A stretch of DNA of 64,000 nucleotides, taken from IMG/VR virus record IMGVR_UViG_3300032224_001591, positions 1 through 64,000 of that record; one strand, 5' to 3'. Shown piece after piece: positions 34,549-42,018 of this stretch. This DNA is from a virus. Made by a program: the position numbers and the translations under genes. The stretch's first letter is position 1. Every line of letters starts with the position of its first letter. The notes beneath the pieces are model-generated. The model saw only the letters and a program-made list of their open reading frames with translations. It ran no database searches and was not told the DNA's origin.

Positions 34549-35619
34549 ATGAACTTATTCGATAAATTTTTTGTAAAATATGGGTATAAATTCCCAAAAG
34601 GATATCCTGACATGAATAATGAGCAGGATGTTTTATTGCTCGAATCAATTTTATTAAATGAATTAGGTATTGACCTTGATGAAGGTTATAATCCCTTAAA
34701 ATTTTATGATCTTCAAAAATATGGAGGTCCTAGATTAGAAACATTAGCATCTAAGATTCAAAAAGGTGAACCTTTTGATATGGTAGGAGGTGAACAAGTA
34801 GTATTATTATTTAATAAACCAAAATATAAATCCTTATTTGTTAATAAAGATATTGAAGGTTTAAAAGCTTTAACTAAATCAAATATTAATTCATTTCCAT
34901 TCTTTGTAGATAAAAATGGAAAAAATTATTCTATAGGTGATTTACTTAAAACATCTGATTTTGGTGGTAAAGGAGGTGGATCTGGAACTCGAGTAGAAGA
35001 TATAGCATTATCTAATGTTGATGCTAAACTTCGTGAGTTAGGAACAATTGATGTTAAATTAAGTGAAAACGGCAAAGTATATAAAAACATAGTAGGAGCA
35101 ACCACAGTAAATGGTACTCCAAAAGCAGATTTTACATTTAATACAGAATCAGGTCCTGTAATTTTTATCTCTCATAAAGACGGATCAAAACCAAAAGATT
35201 TCCAACAATACTCAGGATTTCAAGGTTTATCAGATTATCCTGAAGTTAAATCATTTGTAGATGCTGTTAGACAAGCTACTGGAGGGGAATTAAAATCAGG
35301 TGATTCTTTTAGAAGAAAAATTAAAGATAATTCTATTAAATTAAAAGCAGTATATGGTCTAGATCAATCTGTAGGTAATTACGGTGTTAATAATTGTCAA
35401 GTAATACTTCAAGGTCCTATTAATTTGAAATTAGATAATGCTGATGATGCTTATTTAATAGATGCTAATCATAAAGTAATTAATCCTAATTTACCTGTTG
35501 GAGATTACGAACCTTATATGTATGTTACTTTTAGAAGTGATAGAAATAATGAAGGTATAAAAAATGCACGATTTGGAACATATCCTGAAGCATATAAACG
35601 AAATGCTACCGAAATTTAA
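34549..35619 (+). CDS. Protein with possible PD-(D/E)XK-like core, cargo operon
   Basis: 356 residues. Residues 1-45 form a leader-like domain with the candidate site ILLNE|L. The C-terminal 230 residues contain IDVKLSENGKVYKNIVGATT, then TPKADFTFNTESGPVIFISH and KDGSKPKDFQQYSGF. The order Asp followed after about 10 residues by a strand ending in Ser-His-Lys is compatible with a PD-(D/E)XK nuclease core, but the expected Glu/Asp-x-Lys is replaced by Ser-His-Lys, so this is tentative. The stop overlaps the next class B box. Confidence 0.5.
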   Translation: MNLFDKFFVKYGYKFPKGYPDMNNEQDVLLLESILLNELGIDLDEGYNPLKFYDLQKYGGPRLETLASKIQKGEPFDMVGGEQVVLLFNKPKYKSLFVNKDIEGLKALTKSNINSFPFFVDKNGKNYSIGDLLKTSDFGGKGGGSGTRVEDIALSNVDAKLRELGTIDVKLSENGKVYKNIVGATTVNGTPKADFTFNTESGPVIFISHKDGSKPKDFQQYSGFQGLSDYPEVKSFVDAVRQATGGELKSGDSFRRKIKDNSIKLKAVYGLDQSVGNYGVNNCQVILQGPINLKLDNADDAYLIDANHKVINPNLPVGDYEPYMYVTFRSDRNNEGIKNARFGTYPEAYKRNATEI

Positions 35620-35627
35620 TATTTATC
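35618..35627 (+). promoter_or_regulatory. Class B promoter box
   Basis: AATATTTATC overlapping the upstream stop and ending 3 nt before the ATG at 35631, so the transcript may be leaderless. Confidence 0.5.
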
Positions 35628-35630
35628 AAT

Positions 35631-36635
35631 ATGGACAAAATTAAAAAATTAATCAAAGAAGCATTACTTAACCATAAACACGATTGTGGTTGTGGTTGTC
35701 ACGGTAAATGTGCTAAAGCACCTATGTTAAACGAAAACTTAGGCGCTAAAGTAATCATGACCGAAAACATGCAATACCATATTAATAATAAAAAAGCATT
35801 AACTGAAAACACATTCCGCTACGGTTCAAAAGCATTTTTAGATTTATGGGCTGAAGCTAGATATTTATATTCTCGCGACGTTATTAATTTATCAGGTGAA
35901 GATAAAATCATAGTAGAAACAACACATTTAGGTGAATATGGTTTATTTGAAGGTGAAATGGTACCTTTAGATTTACCTATCATGGAAGAAATGGATGAAG
36001 CTATAAGTGATGAAATTAAAGTAGGAGATATTGTAGGTAATACTGTTCAAGGATTTAATTTTAAAGTATTAAATATTAAAGGTGATAAATTAGAAGTTGA
36101 AAATATAAAAACAGGTAAAAAATTTGAAACATACATTGATAACATGTATTTACCTGTTATGGAAGAAGTTGATGAAGCTATAAGTGGTGCTGATAAAGAT
36201 GAAATTTTTGCTCTAATATCAAAAGTAAAACAACAAGGCAAATTATCCGATGATACTCAACGTATGTTGATGCAATGGATAAGTCATCCGGATGCTTCAA
36301 AAGAAGCAATCGTTCAAGTATTAAAACAATTAACTGGTATTGTGGGTGAAGCTAAAGATAATAAACACGTTTTAAATAAACCACATCGTGGTGGATCTAA
36401 AAAATTCTATGTTTACGTTCGTAATCCTAAAACTAAAAAAATTAAAAAAGTATCATTCGGTGATACATCAGGATTATCAGCTAAAATTAATAATCCTACA
36501 GCACGTAAAGCATTTTCTGCACGTCACGATTGTCCAAATAAAAAAGATAAAACTAAAGCTTCATATTGGTCATGTCATTTGCCTAGATATGCTAAAGCAC
36601 TAGGACTTAAATCTAACTTTTCAGGATTCTGGTAG
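35631..36635 (+). CDS. Modular head cargo protein with Cys/His cluster and basic C-terminal domain
   Basis: 334 residues. The leader MDKIKKLIKE|A (site at 7-10) is followed by a compact metal-binding-like cluster HKHDCGCGCHGKC (15-27). More candidate sites occur at MLNE|N (32-35), IMTE|N (42-45), ALTE|N (56-59) and IVGE|A (237-240). The motif P[IV]MEE[MV]DEAIS is repeated at 116-126 and 175-185 around a KOW-like beta segment. The C-terminal 94 residues are a basic domain (GGSKKFYVYVRNPKTKK, then ARHDCPNKKDKTKASYWSCH) that I recall from marine T4-like phages. A DNA-bound head protein is inferred. Confidence 0.6.
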   Translation: MDKIKKLIKEALLNHKHDCGCGCHGKCAKAPMLNENLGAKVIMTENMQYHINNKKALTENTFRYGSKAFLDLWAEARYLYSRDVINLSGEDKIIVETTHLGEYGLFEGEMVPLDLPIMEEMDEAISDEIKVGDIVGNTVQGFNFKVLNIKGDKLEVENIKTGKKFETYIDNMYLPVMEEVDEAISGADKDEIFALISKVKQQGKLSDDTQRMLMQWISHPDASKEAIVQVLKQLTGIVGEAKDNKHVLNKPHRGGSKKFYVYVRNPKTKKIKKVSFGDTSGLSAKINNPTARKAFSARHDCPNKKDKTKASYWSCHLPRYAKALGLKSNFSGFW

Positions 36636-36636
36636 T

Positions 36637-37533
36637 ATGAAAGATATAAAGAAAATAATACGAGAGGTTTTAAACCAAATCAACGAAAAAGAAGATCGTT
36701 GTAAACGTATTGCTGATCGCAAATACGATAAGCCATCAGCTTATAAATCGGGAGCTATCGTTCGTTGCCGTAAAGGTGATATTTGGAAAGATATAAAAGA
36801 AGACCAAATAAATGAATTAGATATATCTAAATATATTAGTTCTTGGATAGATACTAAAACATTAAAAAAAGCAAAAGATTTTCCTGAGTCTATATTTCTA
36901 TATCTTAAAAAAGAAGGATATCTTAATAAAGGAGAAATATATAGAATCTTAACTTTAGATCCCTTAGTTATCATACTAAAACAAAATACAGAATATATTG
37001 ATTTAGATAAATTTTTAGAAGATAATCAAGATATAGAACCATACGATGATTTATATAGTACATATCAAGATGAAAAAGAAGTTGTAGCTCGTTTAGATTC
37101 TAATTTTTCTTTTGAAGATATACATTATGCTAGTTCAACAGGTATGAATATGAATATGTTTTTAAAAAATTTAGATAAGAATAAATTAAAAAACGATATT
37201 TTAAAAAAAGATCAAGGTAAATTATTATCATTTACTAAAGATAAAGAAGCAGCTAATGATATTTTTTATACAGCTATTAATCATTTAGAAGATGAAGAAG
37301 AAGATGATGAGTTTTTAACAGAAGATGAATCTCTTCATAAATGGTTTCAACGTTCAGGTCCTAAAGGTAAAGAAAAAGGATGGGTAGATTGTAATGCACC
37401 TGATGGAAAAGGAGGATATAAATCGTGTGGTAGAAAAGAAGGCGAAAAACGCGCTAAATATCCTTCATGTCGTCCTACACCCGCACAATGTAAATCGCCT
37501 GGTAAAGGTAAAAAATGGGGTAAAACAAAATAA
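36637..37533 (+). CDS. Head cargo protein with terminal Cys-rich basic domains
   Basis: 298 residues. The leader MKDIKKIIREVLNQINE|K is followed by a basic module (RCKRIADRKYDKPSAYKSGA, IVRCRKGDIW, about 21-50). The middle is acidic and helical. The site FLTE|D (226-229) has the same FLTE as the T4 gp23 processing site, and would release a 69-residue basic Cys-rich domain (GWVDCNAPDGKGGYKSCGRK, then YPSCRPTPAQCKSPG). This layout of basic ends and an acidic middle suits a core protein that becomes DNA-binding after cleavage. Two nt separate it from the preceding gene. Confidence 0.6.
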   Translation: MKDIKKIIREVLNQINEKEDRCKRIADRKYDKPSAYKSGAIVRCRKGDIWKDIKEDQINELDISKYISSWIDTKTLKKAKDFPESIFLYLKKEGYLNKGEIYRILTLDPLVIILKQNTEYIDLDKFLEDNQDIEPYDDLYSTYQDEKEVVARLDSNFSFEDIHYASSTGMNMNMFLKNLDKNKLKNDILKKDQGKLLSFTKDKEAANDIFYTAINHLEDEEEDDEFLTEDESLHKWFQRSGPKGKEKGWVDCNAPDGKGGYKSCGRKEGEKRAKYPSCRPTPAQCKSPGKGKKWGKTK

Positions 37534-37559
37534 TTAAATTAACTATTAAACTAAATAAA

Positions 37560-37931
37560 ATGAATCCAGAATTTTTAAAACTAGTATCGTATTTATTTCA
37601 TTCAGCAACACAAGTTCATATATTTCATCTTCAAACAAATTCATATGCTGAACATAAAGCATTGAATAAATATTATGATAAAATCGTTGATTTGACAGAT
37701 GGTTTAATTGAGTCTTTTCAAGGTAAATATGATATCTTAAGAGATTATGAAAACTATGCTTTAGACAACTATAAAGATAATACTCAAGTCATAACATACT
37801 TTAAAGCATTATTAAAAACAGTAGAAACTTTAAGAATGTCTGTAGCAAATGATTCTTATTTACAAAACCAAATTGATACTATAGTTGAATTAATTACATC
37901 TACTTTATATAAATTAAGATTTTTACACTAA
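37560..37931 (+). CDS. Ferritin/Dps-like four-helix protein (DUF5856-like)
   Basis: 123 residues, all helical. The start of helix A reads LFHSATQVHIFHLQTNSYAE followed by HKALNKYYDKIVDLTDGLIE, the pattern of Dps/ferritin-like helices, where His and Glu/Asp form the metal site. Such small bundles occur in marine phages and giant viruses, and I associate them with DUF5856. Whether it stores iron or protects DNA is unknown; the metal-binding His/Asp set is incomplete compared with Dps. One-base overlap with the next gene. Confidence 0.55.
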   Translation: MNPEFLKLVSYLFHSATQVHIFHLQTNSYAEHKALNKYYDKIVDLTDGLIESFQGKYDILRDYENYALDNYKDNTQVITYFKALLKTVETLRMSVANDSYLQNQIDTIVELITSTLYKLRFLH

Positions 37932-38431
37932 TGATCAAATTATTAGATTTATTAAGAGAAAATGATCCTAAAAAAGGTACAGGTAAAAAACCCGAAGGAT
38001 CAGGTCGTAGACTTTACACTGATGAAAATCCGAAAGATACAGTACATGTAAAATTTAAAACCGCTCAAGATATAAAAGATACTTTATCTAAAACAACGTT
38101 TAAATCAAAACCACACGCTCGTCAATCTCAAATAATTAATTTAATACATCAACGAGTAAGAGCAGCGTATAATAAAGCAAAAGATCCTGAAGTAAAATCA
38201 AGATTAAAACGTGCTTTAGATTATATTGAAAAACGTAAAGAAGCATCTAAAAAGAAAACCCAACAATTACAAAAAGAAGCTTCATCTTTAGCACAACAAG
38301 CAGCTATTGCTATCGCTAAAAAGAAAAGTGGTAAATATGATAAAGAAGGTAAACGTATAAAAGAAACAGCAAATCCACAATCAGGTAAATCATCACCTTA
38401 TGGTTCAGGATATGCTCCCGTAAAAAAATAA
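37931..38431 (+). CDS. Very basic cargo protein with capsid-targeting-like leader
   Basis: 166 residues, about a quarter Lys/Arg. The leader MIKLLDLLRE|N matches its neighbours. A module KKPEGSGRRLYTDENPKDTV, then HARQSQIINLIHQRVRAAYN, is followed by a long Lys-rich helix (EKRKEASKKKTQQLQKEASS) and a Gly/Ser tail. The charge and order suggest a nucleic-acid-binding internal head protein. Regulated together with the Dps-like gene. Confidence 0.6.
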   Translation: MIKLLDLLRENDPKKGTGKKPEGSGRRLYTDENPKDTVHVKFKTAQDIKDTLSKTTFKSKPHARQSQIINLIHQRVRAAYNKAKDPEVKSRLKRALDYIEKRKEASKKKTQQLQKEASSLAQQAAIAIAKKKSGKYDKEGKRIKETANPQSGKSSPYGSGYAPVKK

Positions 38432-38441
38432 TATATTTATA
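38432..38441 (+). promoter_or_regulatory. Class B promoter box
   Basis: TATATTTATA just after the upstream stop, 8 nt before the ATG at 38450. Confidence 0.55.
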
Positions 38442-38449
38442 AATAAATT

Positions 38450-38767
38450 ATGGTTAAACTTATTCACTTATTAACTGAAGCTAAAGAAAGCTTTGAAACA
38501 TTTGCTAAAAATCGTTTAGCTGGTGCCGAAAAAATTATAGCTAATGCTAAAGAAAAGGGTGGTGATGCTTTATTAACGTATAATCACTTTAAAGTAAAAC
38601 CATCTTATTACAAGAAAGCAATAGATGGTAAATTTGATAAAGAAGCTGCTCAAAAAGAATTCGAAGAAACATATAAAAAAATCTCATTAGATATGACCCA
38701 AACCGAATTTCAAAAAGAAGTTGGTCGTTTAGAGGTATTAGGTGAATTATTAATAAGAGAAAAATGA
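38450..38767 (+). CDS. Small cargo protein with capsid-targeting-like leader
   Basis: 105 residues. The leader MVKLIHLLTE|A is one of the clearest in the window. The mature part begins KESFETFAKNRLAGAEKI and has YNHFKVKPSYYKKAIDGKFD, mostly helical and basic. It shows no catalytic motif. The 4-nt overlap with the following gene suggests coupled translation and equal stoichiometry. Confidence 0.6.
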   Translation: MVKLIHLLTEAKESFETFAKNRLAGAEKIIANAKEKGGDALLTYNHFKVKPSYYKKAIDGKFDKEAAQKEFEETYKKISLDMTQTEFQKEVGRLEVLGELLIREK

Positions 38768-39177
38768 TTAAATTATCAAAAATATTAAACGAGGCAGAAT
38801 TAGATAAATGTCCTGCTCCAACTCAAAATATTGAGTTAAATTTAAAAAATAGACAAATAGCTATTGAAAAATATGGCTATGGTCCTCTTAATCCTAATGA
38901 ACCAAATATAAAGTTTTGGGAAAAAAAGGTTGAAATGTGGAATCTTGATTCTATAGAAGAAGCTAAAAAATCACGTTGTGGTAATTGTGCGGCTTTTGAT
39001 ATCACTGAAAAAACATTAGATTGTATAGCTAAAGGAATAGGTAATGATGAAGGATCAGAAGATCCATTTGATGTAATTAAAGTTGGACAATTAGGATATT
39101 GTAGATTTTTAAAATTTAAATGTGCTGCTACTCGTACCTGTGATGCTTGGGTTGTTGGAGGTCCTTTAACTGATTAA
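38764..39177 (+). CDS. Cys-rich cargo protein with capsid-targeting-like leader
   Basis: 137 residues. The leader MIKLSKILNE|A is followed by a helical region. The C-terminal domain is Cys-rich: SRCGNCAAFDITEKTLDCIA, then GYCRFLKFKCAATRTCDAWV and GGPLTD. Seven or more Cys arranged in C-x2-C and C-x4-C pairs suggest a zinc or iron-sulfur cluster; the ending resembles small Cys-rich domains of marine phages. Function unknown. It overlaps the leader gene before it by 4 nt. Confidence 0.6.
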   Translation: MIKLSKILNEAELDKCPAPTQNIELNLKNRQIAIEKYGYGPLNPNEPNIKFWEKKVEMWNLDSIEEAKKSRCGNCAAFDITEKTLDCIAKGIGNDEGSEDPFDVIKVGQLGYCRFLKFKCAATRTCDAWVVGGPLTD

Positions 39178-39181
39178 AATA

Positions 39182-39442
39182 ATGAGACCATATAAAGATA
39201 TAGAAATAACAGATAAATACATTATTCGTGAGTTTAATGAAACTATAGATCCTATAGAATTAATGTGGCATCGCGATGATGAAGATAGAATAGTAGAGAT
39301 AGTAGGTAAAACAGATTGGAAATTACAATTAGATAATCAATTACCAACTTCAATAAACGATCCTATATTTATCCCAAGACATGAATGGCATCGTATATTA
39401 AAAGGAACAGGAAAATTAAGATTAAAAATACATAAAATTTAA
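39182..39442 (+). CDS. Small cupin-like protein
   Basis: 86 residues. The reading ELMWHRDDEDRIVEIVGKTD then DPIFIPRHEWHRILKG matches the two conserved motifs of a single-domain cupin, with His-x-Asp and a late His as metal ligands. Cupins include many dioxygenases and sugar-modifying enzymes, and no substrate can be assigned. It closes the cargo operon before a strong terminator. Confidence 0.6.
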   Translation: MRPYKDIEITDKYIIREFNETIDPIELMWHRDDEDRIVEIVGKTDWKLQLDNQLPTSINDPIFIPRHEWHRILKGTGKLRLKIHKI

Positions 39443-39500
39443 AGGTTAGATTCATTGCCTAGCCGCCTCAGTTGAGGATTTATATATAAGAGGAGTAGTG

Positions 39501-39526
39501 GCCCGACCTGTAAAGGTTGGGCTTTC
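39501..39526 (+). terminator. Rho-independent terminator
   Basis: GCCCGACCT (39501-39509) pairs with AGGTTGGGC (39514-39522), loop GTAA, followed by TTTCT. A short CCTCAGTTGAGG palindrome lies about 40 nt upstream. The 148-nt gap to the next gene holds nothing else. Confidence 0.8.
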
Positions 39527-39590
39527 TCTATTTGGAAAACTAAAAAAAATTTATTATATTAAGGGGTTGGTCTGATGGAATTTTACAAGT

Positions 39591-39731
39591 ATGGAAGAAA
39601 ATATAATATATAAAATAGAATTACTTCAACTTATTGAATCTAAATATAATATTGAAATAAAAGATGAAGAAGTTGAAAATATAATTACATTTGAAGATTT
39701 AATTAATTTAATAAAAAACAAATTAAATTAA
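39591..39731 (+). CDS. Truncated acyl-carrier-protein-like protein
   Basis: 46 residues (ATG 39591, TAA 39729-39731). The sequence ELLQLIESKYNIEIKDEEVE followed by NIITFEDLINLIKNKLN tracks helices II to IV of acyl carrier proteins (typical ACP text: LEEEFGIEIPDEEAEKITTV). The part with the phosphopantetheine-accepting Ser (DSL) is missing, so it cannot carry an acyl arm as it stands. It could be an ACP mimic binding a host fatty-acid enzyme, or chance similarity. It precedes a homing endonuclease gene. Confidence 0.5.
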   Translation: MEENIIYKIELLQLIESKYNIEIKDEEVENIITFEDLINLIKNKLN

Positions 39732-39733
39732 AT

Positions 39734-40381
39734 ATGACTCGAATTTATCTTGTTGAAAAATGTTATGGTGATCCTAATAAAGTTTATATTGGAAAAACTA
39801 AAAATAGTAGAATCCAACCTCATAAAGCTAAATATGGAAAAAATATAATATATACTATTATTGATCAAATTAATAGTTTAAACCATAAAGAATGGAAACC
39901 ATTAGAATCATATTGGATAGAACAGTTTAGACAATGGGGGTTTGAATTAATGAATATTAATAAAAATGGGGGACAAGGGCCTGGGGTTTATTCTGAAGAG
40001 TCTAAAAATAAAATGAGAAAAAAACGAAAACTTGGAACTGGTAAAAAAATAAGTAAAAAATTAAAAGAAAATAATCATTCCCAATATTACACAGATGAAG
40101 TTAGATTAAAAATAAGTAAAGGTAATAAAGGTTTATCTAAACCATTTACTAAAGAACATCAACAAAATATATTATTAGCTAAACGTAAACAAGCAAAACC
40201 GGTATTGATGTTTGATTTAGAAGATAATTTAATTAAAGAATGGGAAAGTAAAGGACAAGCAGCGGAGTGGGTAAAAGAACAAACAGGTAAAACAAGCAAT
40301 TTGGTTTCTCAAATAAAAGATTGTATATTGGGAAGACAAAAAACAGCTTTTGGATATAAATGGAAATATAAAATAATATGA
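39734..40381 (+). CDS. GIY-YIG homing endonuclease with NUMOD motifs
   Basis: 215 residues. The GIY-YIG domain (1-90) begins RIYLVEKCYG followed by KVYIGKTKNSR, with an ESYWIEQFR Glu. NUMOD3-like repeats (SEESKNKMRKKRK, TDEVRLKISKGNKGLSKPFT, KEHQQNILLAKRK) bind DNA, and a NUMOD1-type module is at the C-terminus (KPVLMFDLEDNLIKEWESKG, then TAFGYKWKYK). This is the normal architecture of freestanding homing nucleases. No intron is seen in the flanking genes. The 3' end overlaps the FAD gene by 4 nt; the nuclease may have inserted here. Confidence 0.85.
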   Translation: MTRIYLVEKCYGDPNKVYIGKTKNSRIQPHKAKYGKNIIYTIIDQINSLNHKEWKPLESYWIEQFRQWGFELMNINKNGGQGPGVYSEESKNKMRKKRKLGTGKKISKKLKENNHSQYYTDEVRLKISKGNKGLSKPFTKEHQQNILLAKRKQAKPVLMFDLEDNLIKEWESKGQAAEWVKEQTGKTSNLVSQIKDCILGRQKTAFGYKWKYKII

Positions 40382-41676
40382 AACATACTAAAAAAATTGT
40401 AATCGTAGGAAGTGGTGTAGCAGGTATCAATGCTGCAACTAAATTAGTGGATAATGGATATCCGGGTGAACTAATAACAATAATTGATAAAGGAAGTGAT
40501 CCTCACAATCGCTTACCTAGTGAAGTAATGTGTGGTTTTGCAGGAGCAGGAGCATGGAGTGATGGTAAATTAACTTATCACACATCAATTGGTGGTCAAT
40601 TATCAAAATATTGTGGTGAAGAAAAAGCAATGGAATTAATGAAACAAGTAGTAGATAACTTTACTCGTTTCCATCCAAAACCAGAAGAAATCTTTATGTC
40701 TGATCCACAGGAAGAACCTGAATTTATTAAACCATACTTTGGTTTGAGAATGTTTCCAGTATGGCATATTGGATCTAATTTCCTTCACGAGATTGCTAAA
40801 ACATGGTATCAATATTTGTTAGATAAAGGAGTTAAATTTATATGGAATACTGAAGTAACACATATTGATTTTGAATCTCAGAGTATTTTTACACATCATA
40901 AATTTCCCACATTTGATTATGATCAACTTATATTTGGTGTAGGTAAATCAGGTATTGACTTTGCTCAAAAACTATCTGATGACTATGAATTACCAACTGA
41001 ACCTAAATCAGTACAAATTGGAGTTCGATTTGAAGCACCACAAAAATATTTCCAAAAATTAATTGATATATCTTATGATTTTAAATTGTATCAAAAATTT
41101 GATAATGTTAGTTTACGTTCATTTTGTACTAACAATAACGCTGCATATGTTGCTGTTGAAGAAACTTATGGTGATGTTACATACAATGGTCACGCGAAAA
41201 AAGGTGAAGAATTTAGAAACAATATGACCAACTTTGGTATATTAATGGAAATTAAAGGTATCGAAGATCCATTTAAATGGAGTAGAGATGTAGTACAAAA
41301 ATTACAATTAAATAATACTGGATTATATTATTCACCTAATAATACTCGTACACCAGCATTAACATCTGAAGGTACTACAGTATCATCAGTTCAAATTTCA
41401 AATTTAGATACATTTAAAGAATCAATAGGTGTGTATGCTGATTATATTATTAACTTTATTGATGATATGAATAAAATATTTGATTTTGGTGATGATTGGG
41501 GTATGTATATTCCTGAAGTAAAATATCTTTCACCTGAACCATTAGTTAATTACGATAATTTATCTTTAACTGAATATCCAAATGTTCACTTTGTAGGTGA
41601 TGCTTTAAGTGCTAGAGGAATTACAGTATCAGGAGCGCACGGAATTTACGTTGCCGAATATTTATCGCAAAAATAG
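40378..41676 (+). CDS. FAD-dependent oxidoreductase (COG2509-like)
   Basis: 432 residues. A Rossmann FAD-binding start KKIVIVGSGVAGINAA has GxGxxG at 11-16. A conserved block CGFAGAGAWSDGKLT (52-66) is characteristic of the uncharacterised COG2509 FAD dehydrogenases. The C-terminal VHFVGDALSARGITVSGAHG closes the FAD site. Such proteins act on unknown substrates in bacteria. As a phage-borne gene it is unusual and could be a host-derived metabolic gene. It is part of a unit with the homing endonuclease upstream. Confidence 0.75.
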   Translation: MKHTKKIVIVGSGVAGINAATKLVDNGYPGELITIIDKGSDPHNRLPSEVMCGFAGAGAWSDGKLTYHTSIGGQLSKYCGEEKAMELMKQVVDNFTRFHPKPEEIFMSDPQEEPEFIKPYFGLRMFPVWHIGSNFLHEIAKTWYQYLLDKGVKFIWNTEVTHIDFESQSIFTHHKFPTFDYDQLIFGVGKSGIDFAQKLSDDYELPTEPKSVQIGVRFEAPQKYFQKLIDISYDFKLYQKFDNVSLRSFCTNNNAAYVAVEETYGDVTYNGHAKKGEEFRNNMTNFGILMEIKGIEDPFKWSRDVVQKLQLNNTGLYYSPNNTRTPALTSEGTTVSSVQISNLDTFKESIGVYADYIINFIDDMNKIFDFGDDWGMYIPEVKYLSPEPLVNYDNLSLTEYPNVHFVGDALSARGITVSGAHGIYVAEYLSQK

Positions 41677-41678
41677 CT

Positions 41679-41729
41679 ATGACTTTTGACCCAAACGAAG
41701 AATATCCAGAATTCATCGAAAATTTTTAA
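41679..41729 (+). CDS. Possible 16-residue peptide
   Basis: ATG at 41679 right after the FAD gene stop, reading MTFDPNEEYPEFIENF, stop TAA at 41727-41729. Short, acidic and Phe-rich. It could be a translated leader or a chance frame. Confidence 0.25.
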   Translation: MTFDPNEEYPEFIENF

Positions 41730-41733
41730 AATT

Positions 41734-41982
41734 ATGAAAAAAGAAACATTAGAAACAAAATGTCTGAAACAAGCAGACGGAACTATCGTCTACTACTTCC
41801 AAAATAAAATGCACAATTGGGATGGACCAGCTTATATTCCCCAAGGTGATAAACGTAGAGCTGAATATTACTTATTCGGTGTAAAACAAACTAAAGGTCA
41901 ATGGTTAGAAGCTAAAAAAGATGTTAACGGCGTTCCGTTTCATAAAACAGCTGCGGGAAAACAAGCAGGAGTTCGTGCTTAA
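41734..41982 (+). CDS. Hypothetical protein with beta-rich core
   Basis: 82 residues from ATG 41734; an upstream TTG at 41686 is less likely. Residues 10-60 are beta-strand-like with Trp and Tyr (GTIVYYFQNKMHNWDGPAYI, EYYLFGVKQTKGQWLEAKKD), giving the impression of a small repeat domain such as those binding peptidoglycan or nucleotides. The C-terminus is basic. It is followed by a class A promoter for the next gene. Confidence 0.55.
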   Translation: MKKETLETKCLKQADGTIVYYFQNKMHNWDGPAYIPQGDKRRAEYYLFGVKQTKGQWLEAKKDVNGVPFHKTAAGKQAGVRA

Positions 41983-42014
41983 TTTGGAGAAGCAAAATAA
42001 AAGTCGTATATTTA
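41983..42014 (+). promoter_or_regulatory. Class A promoter
   Basis: TTTG at 41983-41986 (overlapping the upstream stop), 20-nt spacer ending in GTCG, TATATTTA at 42007-42014 then CG. The ATG at 42019 begins 4 nt later, at the expected transcription start, so the mRNA is probably leaderless. Confidence 0.7.
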
Positions 42015-42018
42015 CGTT

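Noticed and set aside
39734-41676. Group I intron around the homing endonuclease
   Set aside because: Both neighbours are intact reading frames and the endonuclease overlaps the next gene by 4 nt; no split gene is visible.
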